Below, piece after piece: positions 6,137 through 12,601 of a stretch of 14,204 bases of DNA; position 1 is the first letter of the stretch; each line of letters begins with the position of its first letter. Source of the DNA: an uncultured Oscillospiraceae bacterium (GTDB lineage Bacteria; Bacillota; Clostridia; Oscillospirales; Acutalibacteraceae); the NCBI GenBank assembly GCA_905198295.1, contig CAJKBW010000076.1:1-14204 (forward strand). Direction: 5' to 3'. The notes under the pieces are model-generated. The model did no database searches and was not told the DNA's origin. It worked only from the letters and a program-made list of their open reading frames with translations. Made by a program: the position numbers and the translations under genes.

Positions 6137-7297
6137 ATGAATATACTGACTCTGAACAAGATTTCGACCTGCGGCACCAGCCGTTTTGATGCGGCGAAAT
6201 ATACCGTGGGCGATGCAGTGGAAAATCCGGACGGCATTATGGTGCGCAGCGCCGCGATGCACGAAATGGAGCTGCCCGCGTCCCTGGCCGCGATCGCGCG
6301 TGCCGGTGCCGGCGTCAACAACATTCCGGTCGACAAGTGCAGCGAGGCGGGCATCGTGGTATTCAACACCCCCGGTGCCAACGCCAACGCGGTTAAAGTG
6401 CTGGTGATTGCCGTCATGCTGATTTCTTCGCGCAAGTTGATCCCTGCGATCGAATGGGCCAGGACCCTCAAGGGCAACGACGATGCGGTGCCGAAGATGG
6501 TGGAAAAGGGCAAGTCGGCCTATGCCGGTCCGGAAATCAAGGGCAAGCGTCTGGGCGTCATTGGTCTGGGTGCGATCGGCATTCTGGTGGCCAATGCGGC
6601 CAAATCCCTCGGCATGGAGGTTTACGGCTACGATCCGTTCCTGTCGGTTGACGCGGCATGGGGTCTGTCCCGGGCGATCCACCATGCGACCAGCCTGGAC
6701 CAGATTTATGCAGAGTGCGATTACATCACCGTGCATGTGCCGCTGACTCCGGATACCCGGGAGATGTTCAATGCGCAGGCGTTTGCGGCGATGAAGCCGG
6801 GTGTGCGGGTGCTCAATTTCTCCCGTGCGGAGCTGGTCAATGCTGCCGACATGAAGGCGGCGCTCGCGGACGGCAAGGTGGCCGCCTATGTGGTTGACTT
6901 CCCGACCGAGGATGTGCTGGATGTGGAAAACGTTATTGCGATCCCGCATCTGGGTGCGTCCACGCCGGAGAGCGAGGACAACTGTGCGGTGATGGCGGCT
7001 GATGAGCTGATGGATTATCTCGAGAACGGTAATATCACCCATTCGGTCAATTATCCGGAAGTGTCGGTGCCGCGTTCGACCGAGACACGTGTGTGCGTGC
7101 TGCACCGCAATATTCCGAATATGCTCACCCAGATCAGCGGTGTGCTCGCCGCTGACGGTACCAATATTGAGACGATGACCAATCGCTCAAAGAAGGACTA
7201 TGCGTATACCATCCTCGATGTGGTCGGCGACGTTGCGGAAGCCAGCCTGGACAAAATTCAGGCGGTGGACGGCGTTATCCGTGTACGTCGGGTGTAA
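6137..7297 (+). CDS. serA: D-3-phosphoglycerate dehydrogenase with C-terminal ACT domain
   Basis: The 386-aa product oxidises 3-phosphoglycerate to 3-phosphohydroxypyruvate with NAD+, the first step of serine synthesis. The Rossmann motif GLGAIG is at 143-148. The catalytic set is Arg230 in NFSRAELVN, Glu258 in DFPTED and His271 in PHLGASTPES. A C-terminal ACT domain (about 318-386, starting RVCVLHRNIPNML) suggests allosteric control by serine. The active-site loops differ from the classical N-x-x-R-G and F-x-x-E-P forms but match a short ACT-type SerA group known from anaerobes. I prefer the ATG at 6137 over 6125: the only SD (AAGGA, 6120-6124) abuts the 6125 codon with no spacing, and MNILTLNKIS is the family-like N terminus. 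It begins 42 bp after serC. No serB is nearby. Confidence 0.95.
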   Translation: MNILTLNKISTCGTSRFDAAKYTVGDAVENPDGIMVRSAAMHEMELPASLAAIARAGAGVNNIPVDKCSEAGIVVFNTPGANANAVKVLVIAVMLISSRKLIPAIEWARTLKGNDDAVPKMVEKGKSAYAGPEIKGKRLGVIGLGAIGILVANAAKSLGMEVYGYDPFLSVDAAWGLSRAIHHATSLDQIYAECDYITVHVPLTPDTREMFNAQAFAAMKPGVRVLNFSRAELVNAADMKAALADGKVAAYVVDFPTEDVLDVENVIAIPHLGASTPESEDNCAVMAADELMDYLENGNITHSVNYPEVSVPRSTETRVCVLHRNIPNMLTQISGVLAADGTNIETMTNRSKKDYAYTILDVVGDVAEASLDKIQAVDGVIRVRRV

Positions 7298-7316
7298 GTC
7301 GTTTCCTTGATAATAT

Positions 7317-7354
7317 AAAGGACCGCCGGCAGTCCTGACTGCCGGCGGTCCTTT
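7317..7354 (+). terminator. Strong Rho-independent terminator after serA (bidirectional)
   Basis: The 15-bp perfect GC-rich arms (7320-7334 and 7337-7351, GGACCGCCGGCAGTC) extend through flanking AAA/TTT pairs and are followed on the plus strand by TTTTATT. The complementary side gives TTTATATTA on the minus strand, so it also backs up termination of the convergent fructokinase transcript. Confidence 0.9.
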
Positions 7355-7366
7355 TATTGCACACAG

Positions 7367-7402
7367 AAATCCCCCGCCGGTGAAGTCGCCGGCGGGGGAT
7401 TT
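7367..7402 (-). terminator. Second bidirectional terminator, at the end of the sucrose operon
   Basis: The arms AAATCCCCCGCCGG (7367-7380) and the exact complement (7389-7402) form a GC-rich stem with T-runs on both strands (ATTTTTC on plus, ATTTCTG on minus). It touches the fructokinase stop codon region at 7404 and stands 12 bp from the serA terminator, insulating the two convergent operons. Confidence 0.87.
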
Positions 7403-7403
7403 T

Positions 7404-8432
7404 TCAGATGCGGTGCAGGAGATTCAGCACGTCGTTATAGGAGGGCAGTGCCGGGATACCGCCTTTTTGGGTGGTGGTGAGTCCGCCGACAGCGTTGGCA
7501 AAGGCCAGCATATCCTGTATTTCGGCGGCGGTCCGCTCGGTAACATCGGCTTTCCCCTGCAGCAGGCAGTAGAGGAAGCCACCGGTAAACGAATCGCCGG
7601 CGCCGGTGGTGTCGATGGTTTCGACATCGGCGGCGGGCTGCGTATACCGGTCTTTCCCGACATAGGCGATACAGCCGGCAGGTCCCAGCGTTACCAGCAG
7701 GGCTTTCATCGCAAACCGGTTGCGCAGTGCAGCCGCGGCTTTTTCGAGATCGTTTTCACCGGTGAGAAAAACCAGTTCTTCCTCCGATACCTTGACGATA
7801 TCGGCATACGGCATAGCCCGCAGGATACAGTCGCGCGCATGCGCGGCGCTGTCCGGCAGCGTTTTCGGTGGGGATGTACTTGCACCATAAGGGATACAGT
7901 CGCGCGCATGCGCGGCGCTGTCCCACAGATTCAGCCGCAGATTCGGATCGAACACGGTGGTAACCCCCCGCCGGTGTGCATATTCGGCCAGCCGGAAGCT
8001 GGCGGTACGGGCCGGCTCTGCGGTCATCAGCACCGAGCTGTAAAAAAATGCACGGCAGTCATCGATGAGAGCGTAATCTTCCGGTGCGGCTTCCAGCATC
8101 GTATCCGCGCCATGCCGGCGATAAAAGCTGAACGAGCGGTCGCCGTGCTCGTCGAGGTGGACAAAAGCAAGGGAAGTCTGATAATCCGGCGACAGGCGCA
8201 GACGGCTGACGTCCACCCCGTTTTTCTGCACGACATCCCGCAGGGTGCGGCCGAAGGCGTCGTCGCCCACCTGGCCGATAAAAGCCGTGCGCGCGCCAAG
8301 TTTGGCGGCGGCACAGGCCATATTGCCCGGCCCGCCGCCGGGATTGCGCTCAAACAGCGGATTGCCGTTGGCGGAGGTGCCTGACGGGGTGAAATCGATG
8401 AGCAGTTCACCAAGCGATACGAGATCCCACAT
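7404..8432 (-). CDS. PfkB-family fructokinase with an in-frame 23-residue insertion
   Basis: The 342-aa product is a PfkB/ribokinase-fold sugar kinase and, by context, a fructokinase: it would phosphorylate the fructose released by sucrose phosphorylase, using ATP. PfkB signature 1 (PGGGPGNMACAAAKLGA) is at about 31-47. Signature 2, DTTGAGDSFTGGF, is at about 274-286 with the catalytic base Asp280; ADIVKVSEEEL lies at 210-220. Between the FDPNLRLNLW strand and that segment the decapeptide DSAAHARDCI occurs twice (171-180, 194-203). This adds 23 residues that relatives would not need; without them the protein has a typical 319 aa. The ATG at 8432 with AAAGG 9 bp upstream is preferred over an in-frame TTG at 8441. 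It follows lacI by 24 bp and ends at the terminator. Whether the enzyme stays active is uncertain. Confidence 0.9.
   Translation of the reverse strand: MWDLVSLGELLIDFTPSGTSANGNPLFERNPGGGPGNMACAAAKLGARTAFIGQVGDDAFGRTLRDVVQKNGVDVSRLRLSPDYQTSLAFVHLDEHGDRSFSFYRRHGADTMLEAAPEDYALIDDCRAFFYSSVLMTAEPARTASFRLAEYAHRRGVTTVFDPNLRLNLWDSAAHARDCIPYGASTSPPKTLPDSAAHARDCILRAMPYADIVKVSEEELVFLTGENDLEKAAAALRNRFAMKALLVTLGPAGCIAYVGKDRYTQPAADVETIDTTGAGDSFTGGFLYCLLQGKADVTERTAAEIQDMLAFANAVGGLTTTQKGGIPALPSYNDVLNLLHRI
7823..7854 (-). repeat. 32-bp direct repeat, copy nearest the 3' end of the fructokinase gene
   Basis: This 32-bp sequence is identical to 7892-7923, offset by 69 bp. It contains the perfect palindrome CGCGCATGCGCG within longer imperfect arms (ACAG...CTGT). 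In the coding frame it gives DSAAHARDCI. This copy continues into residues LRAMPYADIV, which fit the PfkB family. Confidence 0.93.
7892..7923 (-). repeat. 32-bp direct repeat, copy nearest the 5' end of the fructokinase gene
   Basis: This is the second exact copy of the partly palindromic 32-bp sequence. It is preceded in the reading frame by FDPNLRLNLW, which fits the PfkB family. The 37 bp between the copies (7855-7891) encode PYGASTSPPKTLP-like sequence that I cannot relate to the family or to any other part of the window. Confidence 0.93.
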
Positions 8433-8456
8433 ACAAGTCAACCTTTCCTTGTGGTA

Positions 8457-9437
8457 TTACCGGGTGCTTGCCCGGCATTCCAGGGTTACCGGAAAAACAG
8501 TTCGTGAGGGGGCGCCCTCCTGGTCGGCCTGCCGCTGGATGGCATTGATGGCGTAAACGCTCATCTGCCGGATCGGCTGCCGGATGGTAGTCAGCTGCGG
8601 GGTGGTCAGGCGGGCGAGCGGCACGTCGTCGAACCCGATCACCTGCACGTCCTCCGGCACCCGCCGGCCGAGCGCCGCGCAGGCCTGCAGCACCTGTGCG
8701 GCGATGACGTCACTGCTGGCAAATATGCCGTCGGCGTCCGGGTTGCGTTCCAGAACCTGCCGGATATAATCGCCGTAATCCATCGTCTGGAACTGCGCTT
8801 CTTCGGTTTCAAACACGCGCCCTTCCAGATGATAGCGGCGGCAGGTGTCCTGGAAAGCGGCACATCGCTGATCTGCGGGCATCTGTACTCCGTGGCTGCC
8901 GCTGAAATGCAGCAGGCAGCGGCAGCCACGGACGATGAGGTGCTCGGTGGCCAGCACGCCGCCCTGAAAGTTATCGCAGGATACCGATGACACATTGCCG
9001 GCATCGCTGCGCTCAAAGGTGACAATCGGCAGGCCGCTTTCGAGATGGCCGCCGATATCCTGCGTACGGCTGCACAGCACCACGCCGGCTACTTTGTGAG
9101 CGCGCAGCATGTCGAGATATTCCATTTCCTTGTACGCCTGATGGAACGAATTGCACAGCAGCGTTTTATAGCCGCTGGCGGAAGCCGCCATTTCCAGTTC
9201 ATTGACCGCCTGGCTGAAAAACGGATGGGCGACCGAGGGGACGATGATGCCGATAATGTTGGTATGCCGTTTGGTCAGCGAACGCGCCAGCTCGTTTGGA
9301 TGGTAGTCCAGCTCTTTCATGGCGGCGAGTACCTTTTCCCGCGTCTGCTGGCTGATATAGCCGCGGTTGTTGAGCATGCGCGACACGGTGGTTACGGTCA
9401 CGCCGGCTTTGGCGGCCACGTCTTTTAAGGTTGCCAT
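8457..9437 (-). CDS. LacI-family transcriptional repressor of the sucrose operon
   Basis: The 326-aa product has an N-terminal LacI helix-turn-helix (about residues 3-24, LKDVAAKAGVTVTTVSRMLN) with hinge region YHPNELARSL. A periplasmic-binding-protein-like effector domain follows, starting near IGIIVPSVAHPFF and ending with IGFDDVPLARLTTPQLTTI. It should bind DNA as a dimer and release it on sensing a sugar from the sucrose pathway. It is the fifth gene of the sucrose cluster, starts 68 bp after the second permease and is followed after 24 bp by the fructokinase gene. GGAGG lies 8 bp before the ATG at 9437. Its own promoter (9468-9496) is overlapped by a palindrome that is also half-present at the upstream operon promoter, so autoregulation is likely. 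The effector is not visible from sequence. Confidence 0.93.
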   Translation of the reverse strand: MATLKDVAAKAGVTVTTVSRMLNNRGYISQQTREKVLAAMKELDYHPNELARSLTKRHTNIIGIIVPSVAHPFFSQAVNELEMAASASGYKTLLCNSFHQAYKEMEYLDMLRAHKVAGVVLCSRTQDIGGHLESGLPIVTFERSDAGNVSSVSCDNFQGGVLATEHLIVRGCRCLLHFSGSHGVQMPADQRCAAFQDTCRRYHLEGRVFETEEAQFQTMDYGDYIRQVLERNPDADGIFASSDVIAAQVLQACAALGRRVPEDVQVIGFDDVPLARLTTPQLTTIRQPIRQMSVYAINAIQRQADQEGAPSRTVFPVTLECRASTR

Positions 9438-9467
9438 AGGTCAATCCTCCCCCTGGGTTCGCTCAAC

Positions 9468-9496
9468 AGGATACCATGTCGTTCAGCAGATGTCAA
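9468..9496 (-). promoter_or_regulatory. Sigma-A promoter of the lacI-type repressor gene
   Basis: On the minus strand TTGACA (9491-9496) and TATCCT (9468-9473) are 17 bp apart, with an extended TGG before the -10. It sits between the end of the second permease gene and the repressor ATG, so repressor and fructokinase can be expressed apart from the main operon transcript. Confidence 0.8.
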
Positions 9497-9506
9497 TCGA
9501 TTGACT
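9491..9506. promoter_or_regulatory. LacI-type operator overlapping the repressor promoter -35
   Basis: GTCAATCGATTGAC (9492-9505) is a perfect 14-bp palindrome with the central CG typical of LacI-family operators. One half contains the -35 TTGACA. The palindrome begins directly after the permease stop codon. The half-site CGATTGACA recurs at the -35 of the promoter at the window's right edge. Binding by the adjacent repressor is inferred. Confidence 0.8.
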
Positions 9507-10384
9507 TACATTTTCACAGCACCCGCGGTCACGCCGTTGATGATCTGCTTTTGCAGGAAAATATACAGAATGATGACCGGAATTGTGGTCATGACCAGCG
9601 CCGCCATGATGGCGCCGTAGTCCACCGAGTAGGTGCCGTAGAAATCGTAGGTGGACAGCGGCAGGGTAAAGAGCTTGCGTTTGCCGAGAATCAGCGACGG
9701 CAGCAGGAAATCGTTCCAGATCGCGAGGACGTTGAGCACCACGATGGTGGCGGTGGTGGGTTTGAGCAGCGGGAACACCACCCGGAAGAAGGTGCCGGTG
9801 CGGGAACAGCCGTCCAGCGTGGCGGCTTCCTCCAGCGCGAGCGGCACGCTGCTTTTGATAAAGCCGTGATAGATGAACACCGCCATGCTGATGCTGAAGC
9901 CGACGTGCAGGAAGATCAGCGTGGTGCGGTGGTCGAGCACGCCGAGCACGTTGCCGTACAGCGAAATCAGCGGGGTCATCAGCACCTGGAAGGGGATGAT
10001 CATCGCGATGATCATCAGCGAAAAGAACAACTTGTTGATTTTCCAGTCCGCACGCACGAAGAAATAGGCGGTCATCGAGGAAATCAGCACGATCAGCGCG
10101 ACGCTGACGCCGGTGACAAACAGCGAGTTGCCGAAGGCGCGCAGGAAGTGCATCTTTTCAAACGCGCGCACAAAGTTATCGAAGGTCACACCGAGCGGGT
10201 CCACGAGATCCAGCGTGTACTTGAGGATGCCGCGGGTGGTTTTCAGTGAGTTGATGATGATCAGGATGAACGGGGCGAGATAAACGAGCAGCAGGGCAAA
10301 CAGCACCACTGTTTTCACCGCGCGGCTGACTTTTGCGCCTGTGCCGCCGATGGCCATCGGACGGGTTTTTACCGCTTTTTCCAT
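9506..10384 (-). CDS. Sugar ABC transporter permease, MalG/MsmG type
   Basis: The 292-aa product is an inner-membrane permease of the CUT1 carbohydrate ABC family, partner of the adjacent MalF-type permease. About six hydrophobic segments are visible, the first at about 24-45. The cytoplasmic EAA loop that docks the ATPase is at about 186-208 (EEAATLDGCSRTGTFF, then VVFPLL). The start at 10384 overlaps the previous stop as TAATG, with AGAGGTGG about 7 bp upstream, so translation is coupled; an in-frame upstream start at 10417 would lie inside the other permease gene and is less likely. It would import sucrose or a related glucoside with the binding protein encoded at 11308-12588. No ATPase gene is present in the cluster. 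The specificity is inferred from the sucrose phosphorylase. Confidence 0.94.
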   Translation of the reverse strand: MEKAVKTRPMAIGGTGAKVSRAVKTVVLFALLLVYLAPFILIIINSLKTTRGILKYTLDLVDPLGVTFDNFVRAFEKMHFLRAFGNSLFVTGVSVALIVLISSMTAYFFVRADWKINKLFFSLMIIAMIIPFQVLMTPLISLYGNVLGVLDHRTTLIFLHVGFSISMAVFIYHGFIKSSVPLALEEAATLDGCSRTGTFFRVVFPLLKPTTATIVVLNVLAIWNDFLLPSLILGKRKLFTLPLSTYDFYGTYSVDYGAIMAALVMTTIPVIILYIFLQKQIINGVTAGAVKM

Positions 10385-11265
10385 TACGCATCCACCTCTT
10401 TCCGCTTGCCGAGCCACACCTGGGTGACCGTGATGATGGCGACGACCGCAAACAGGATCAGTGCTTCCGCCTGACCGACGCCATATTCTTTGGAGACAAA
10501 GGTTTTCTGATAGACATGCATGGCGGCGAGCTTGGTCGAATTGTATGGTCCGCCATTGGTCAGCGAAAGGTTGAGATCATACACCATGAAGCAGCGCTGG
10601 ATGGACAGAAACAGACAGATGACAAAGGACGGCACCATCAGCGGCAGCACCACGTAGCGGGTGGTCTGAACACTGGTGCAGCCATCGATGCCGGCCGCCT
10701 CAATCAGGTCGCGCGGCACACCGGTGAATCCGGCCACATAGATGATCATCATGTATCCGGAATACTGCCAGACGGTGACAATTACCATTGCCCAGAACGC
10801 TTTCGTGGGGTCGTTGAGCCATGAGGTGGAGAAAATACCGAGGCCGAGGGTTTCGCCCACCGGCACCATCACCCGGTTGAAGATGAACTGCCAGATGAAG
10901 CCGAGGATGATGCCGCCGATCAGGTTCGGGGTAAAGAAGGCGGAACGCAGGAAGCTCTGCCCCTTGATACCGCTGGTCAGCAGGTAGGCGAGCAAAAACG
11001 CGATGCCGTTGATCAGCAGCACCGAGGCTAGCACATAGCCGATGGTCAGCAGCAGAGAATGCCAGAATTCCGCATCCTGGAACGCGCTGGCGTAATTTTC
11101 AAACAAGACAAAGCCGGGATTGGCGTTGATGCCGTTCCAGTTGGTGAAGGTCAGGCCGGCGCCGTAAATAAACGGGATGACCACCACGCACAAAAACAGG
11201 AACGCAGCCGGTCCGGCGAAAATCAGGAACAGCTTGAGATTGCCAAGCTTGGTCTTTTCTTTCAT
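10384..11265 (-). CDS. Sugar ABC transporter permease, MalF/MsmF type
   Basis: The 293-aa product is the other CUT1 permease subunit. It has an N-terminal transmembrane helix (about 11-33), a periplasmic-side stretch with the TNWNG motif at 41-45, further membrane helices at about 68-97, 110-130, 156-180, 210-225 and 266-287, and the EAA docking loop EAAGIDGCTSVQ at 189-200 followed by VVLPLM. It belongs to the short MalF type without the large periplasmic insert of the enterobacterial protein, as is usual in Firmicutes. GGAGG lies 7 bp before the ATG at 11265. It starts 42 bp after the binding-protein gene and its stop overlaps the start of the second permease. Together they form the transmembrane channel of the uptake system. 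Confidence 0.94.
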   Translation of the reverse strand: MKEKTKLGNLKLFLIFAGPAAFLFLCVVVIPFIYGAGLTFTNWNGINANPGFVLFENYASAFQDAEFWHSLLLTIGYVLASVLLINGIAFLLAYLLTSGIKGQSFLRSAFFTPNLIGGIILGFIWQFIFNRVMVPVGETLGLGIFSTSWLNDPTKAFWAMVIVTVWQYSGYMMIIYVAGFTGVPRDLIEAAGIDGCTSVQTTRYVVLPLMVPSFVICLFLSIQRCFMVYDLNLSLTNGGPYNSTKLAAMHVYQKTFVSKEYGVGQAEALILFAVVAIITVTQVWLGKRKEVDA

Positions 11266-11307
11266 GTCGGGACCTCCTTTTCCTTTTAGCGTATACAGGC
11301 CGCCGGA

Positions 11308-12588
11308 TCAGGCGCCCTTGGATTTCCAGTAGGCTTCGATATCCTGGGCCAGCCCGGCGCGGTTATACTGGCCGTCGAGGTATTTCTGCATATAAGCGCC
11401 GACATACGACCAGTGGTCGCTGGGCAGCATCGGGCCGAAAATGGTGCGGTTTTTGTCCACATAGGCCTTGATGCTCTGACCGAGCGGGTCGGCGGGCTGC
11501 AGCGTGATGTTGGAAAAGGCCGGTACCATCTGCAGCGAGGTGACCATTGCCGCCTGGCCTTCTTCGTCGTAAACCAGCCAGTTGAGGAAGTCTTTGGCCA
11601 TCTGTTGCTGCTCGGGAGTGGCTTTGACCTTGTCGATAATGATCTGTTTCGAGCCGGTGCCGATCAGATAGTTGTTGACGAAATCGTTTTCGTCATTGCC
11701 CAGCGGCAGCGGCATCAGGCCGAGTTCGGGCGGGTCCGGCAGCCCGGTCAGGAAGGCATCCAGATTCGGCCAGGCCCAGTTGCCGTTGAACCAAAAAGCC
11801 ACATCACCGTCGGTCAGAAAGGAAGGGTCAAGCGAGTAATCTGCCGACAGCGGATCCTTTTTATAGTAGTTATTGGCGGCCAGCAGGTCAAAGGTATCCA
11901 TCAGCTGGTTAAAGCGGGGATTATCGATCAGGCTGACCTTGCCGGCACGCAGGGAATCGACGAATGCGTCCACATCCTCGATATTTTCCGACTGGCTCTC
12001 ATATAAAAAGCCGGCGTAATGGGAGCCGAGCGACCAATCCTCTTTGCTGATGAGCATCGGGGTGACGCCCTTTTCACTCAGGCGGGCAAACAGCGCGGTG
12101 AGTTTATCCAGTGTGTTGTATTCCTCCGGATGAAAAGCTTCCCCGAGTGTCTTTTCAATCAGGGTTTTGTTGTAAATCAGGCCTTTGCCCTCGATGCCCA
12201 TCGGGAAGGAATATACCTTGCCGTCGATGCGGTAGGCATGGGAACCGGCATCCGCCACCCAGCGTTCATCCGACAGGTCGAGGGCACGGGTTTCCGCGAT
12301 CTGCACCACATCGGTGGTGTCGAGCATGGCCAGAATCGGGGGATTGCCGGAGGTGTACATCTGCGAGATTTTCTCAAACGGGGTGGTGCCGGCCGGAGCG
12401 GCGATAATCTCCACCGTAATTCCGGTCTTTTTGGTATACAGATCGGCCACCTCTTCAAGTGCGCCCTGGATTTCGCCTTTGGAGTTCAGAAAGGTGAGGG
12501 TGTTGGCCGGGGTGGAGCTTTTGCAGCCGGACAAAAGCCCGGCGGTGAGGGCGGCGGCGGTTAATGCCGCCAGCATACGGTACTTCAC
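11308..12588 (-). CDS. Sugar-binding lipoprotein of the ABC transporter (MsmE type)
   Basis: The 426-aa product is a family-1 extracellular solute-binding protein. Its N terminus is a lipoprotein signal: a short basic start, a hydrophobic stretch LAALTAAALTAGLLSG, and a lipobox cysteine at Cys22, where it would be lipidated and anchored outside the membrane. The mature part has the two-lobe binding-protein pattern with LTFLNSKGEIQG near the start, DGDVAFWFNGNWAWPNL in the middle and an aromatic C-terminal region. Such proteins deliver oligosaccharides to CUT1 permeases. The start codon is GTG at 12588 with AAAGGAGG 7 bp upstream; that SD overlaps the stop of the sucrose phosphorylase gene 13 bp away, so the genes are coupled. 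Sucrose as ligand is inferred from the operon; raffinose-like sugars are possible. Confidence 0.94.
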   Translation of the reverse strand: MKYRMLAALTAAALTAGLLSGCKSSTPANTLTFLNSKGEIQGALEEVADLYTKKTGITVEIIAAPAGTTPFEKISQMYTSGNPPILAMLDTTDVVQIAETRALDLSDERWVADAGSHAYRIDGKVYSFPMGIEGKGLIYNKTLIEKTLGEAFHPEEYNTLDKLTALFARLSEKGVTPMLISKEDWSLGSHYAGFLYESQSENIEDVDAFVDSLRAGKVSLIDNPRFNQLMDTFDLLAANNYYKKDPLSADYSLDPSFLTDGDVAFWFNGNWAWPNLDAFLTGLPDPPELGLMPLPLGNDENDFVNNYLIGTGSKQIIIDKVKATPEQQQMAKDFLNWLVYDEEGQAAMVTSLQMVPAFSNITLQPADPLGQSIKAYVDKNRTIFGPMLPSDHWSYVGAYMQKYLDGQYNRAGLAQDIEAYWKSKGA

Positions 12589-12601
12589 GTGGCTTCCTCC
12601 T

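Noticed and set aside
7823..7923. CRISPR-like repeat-spacer-repeat (32-bp repeat, 37-bp spacer)
   Set aside because: There are only two repeats, they lie inside a conserved gene and encode family-compatible residues, and no cas genes or leader are present. An insertion/duplication in the gene explains it better.
9491..9506. CcpA cre site
   Set aside because: The palindrome has the central CG of the LacI/GalR group, but its 16-bp arms (TGTCAATC/GATTGACA) do not fit the 14-bp cre consensus. The adjacent LacI-type gene is the simpler candidate to bind it.
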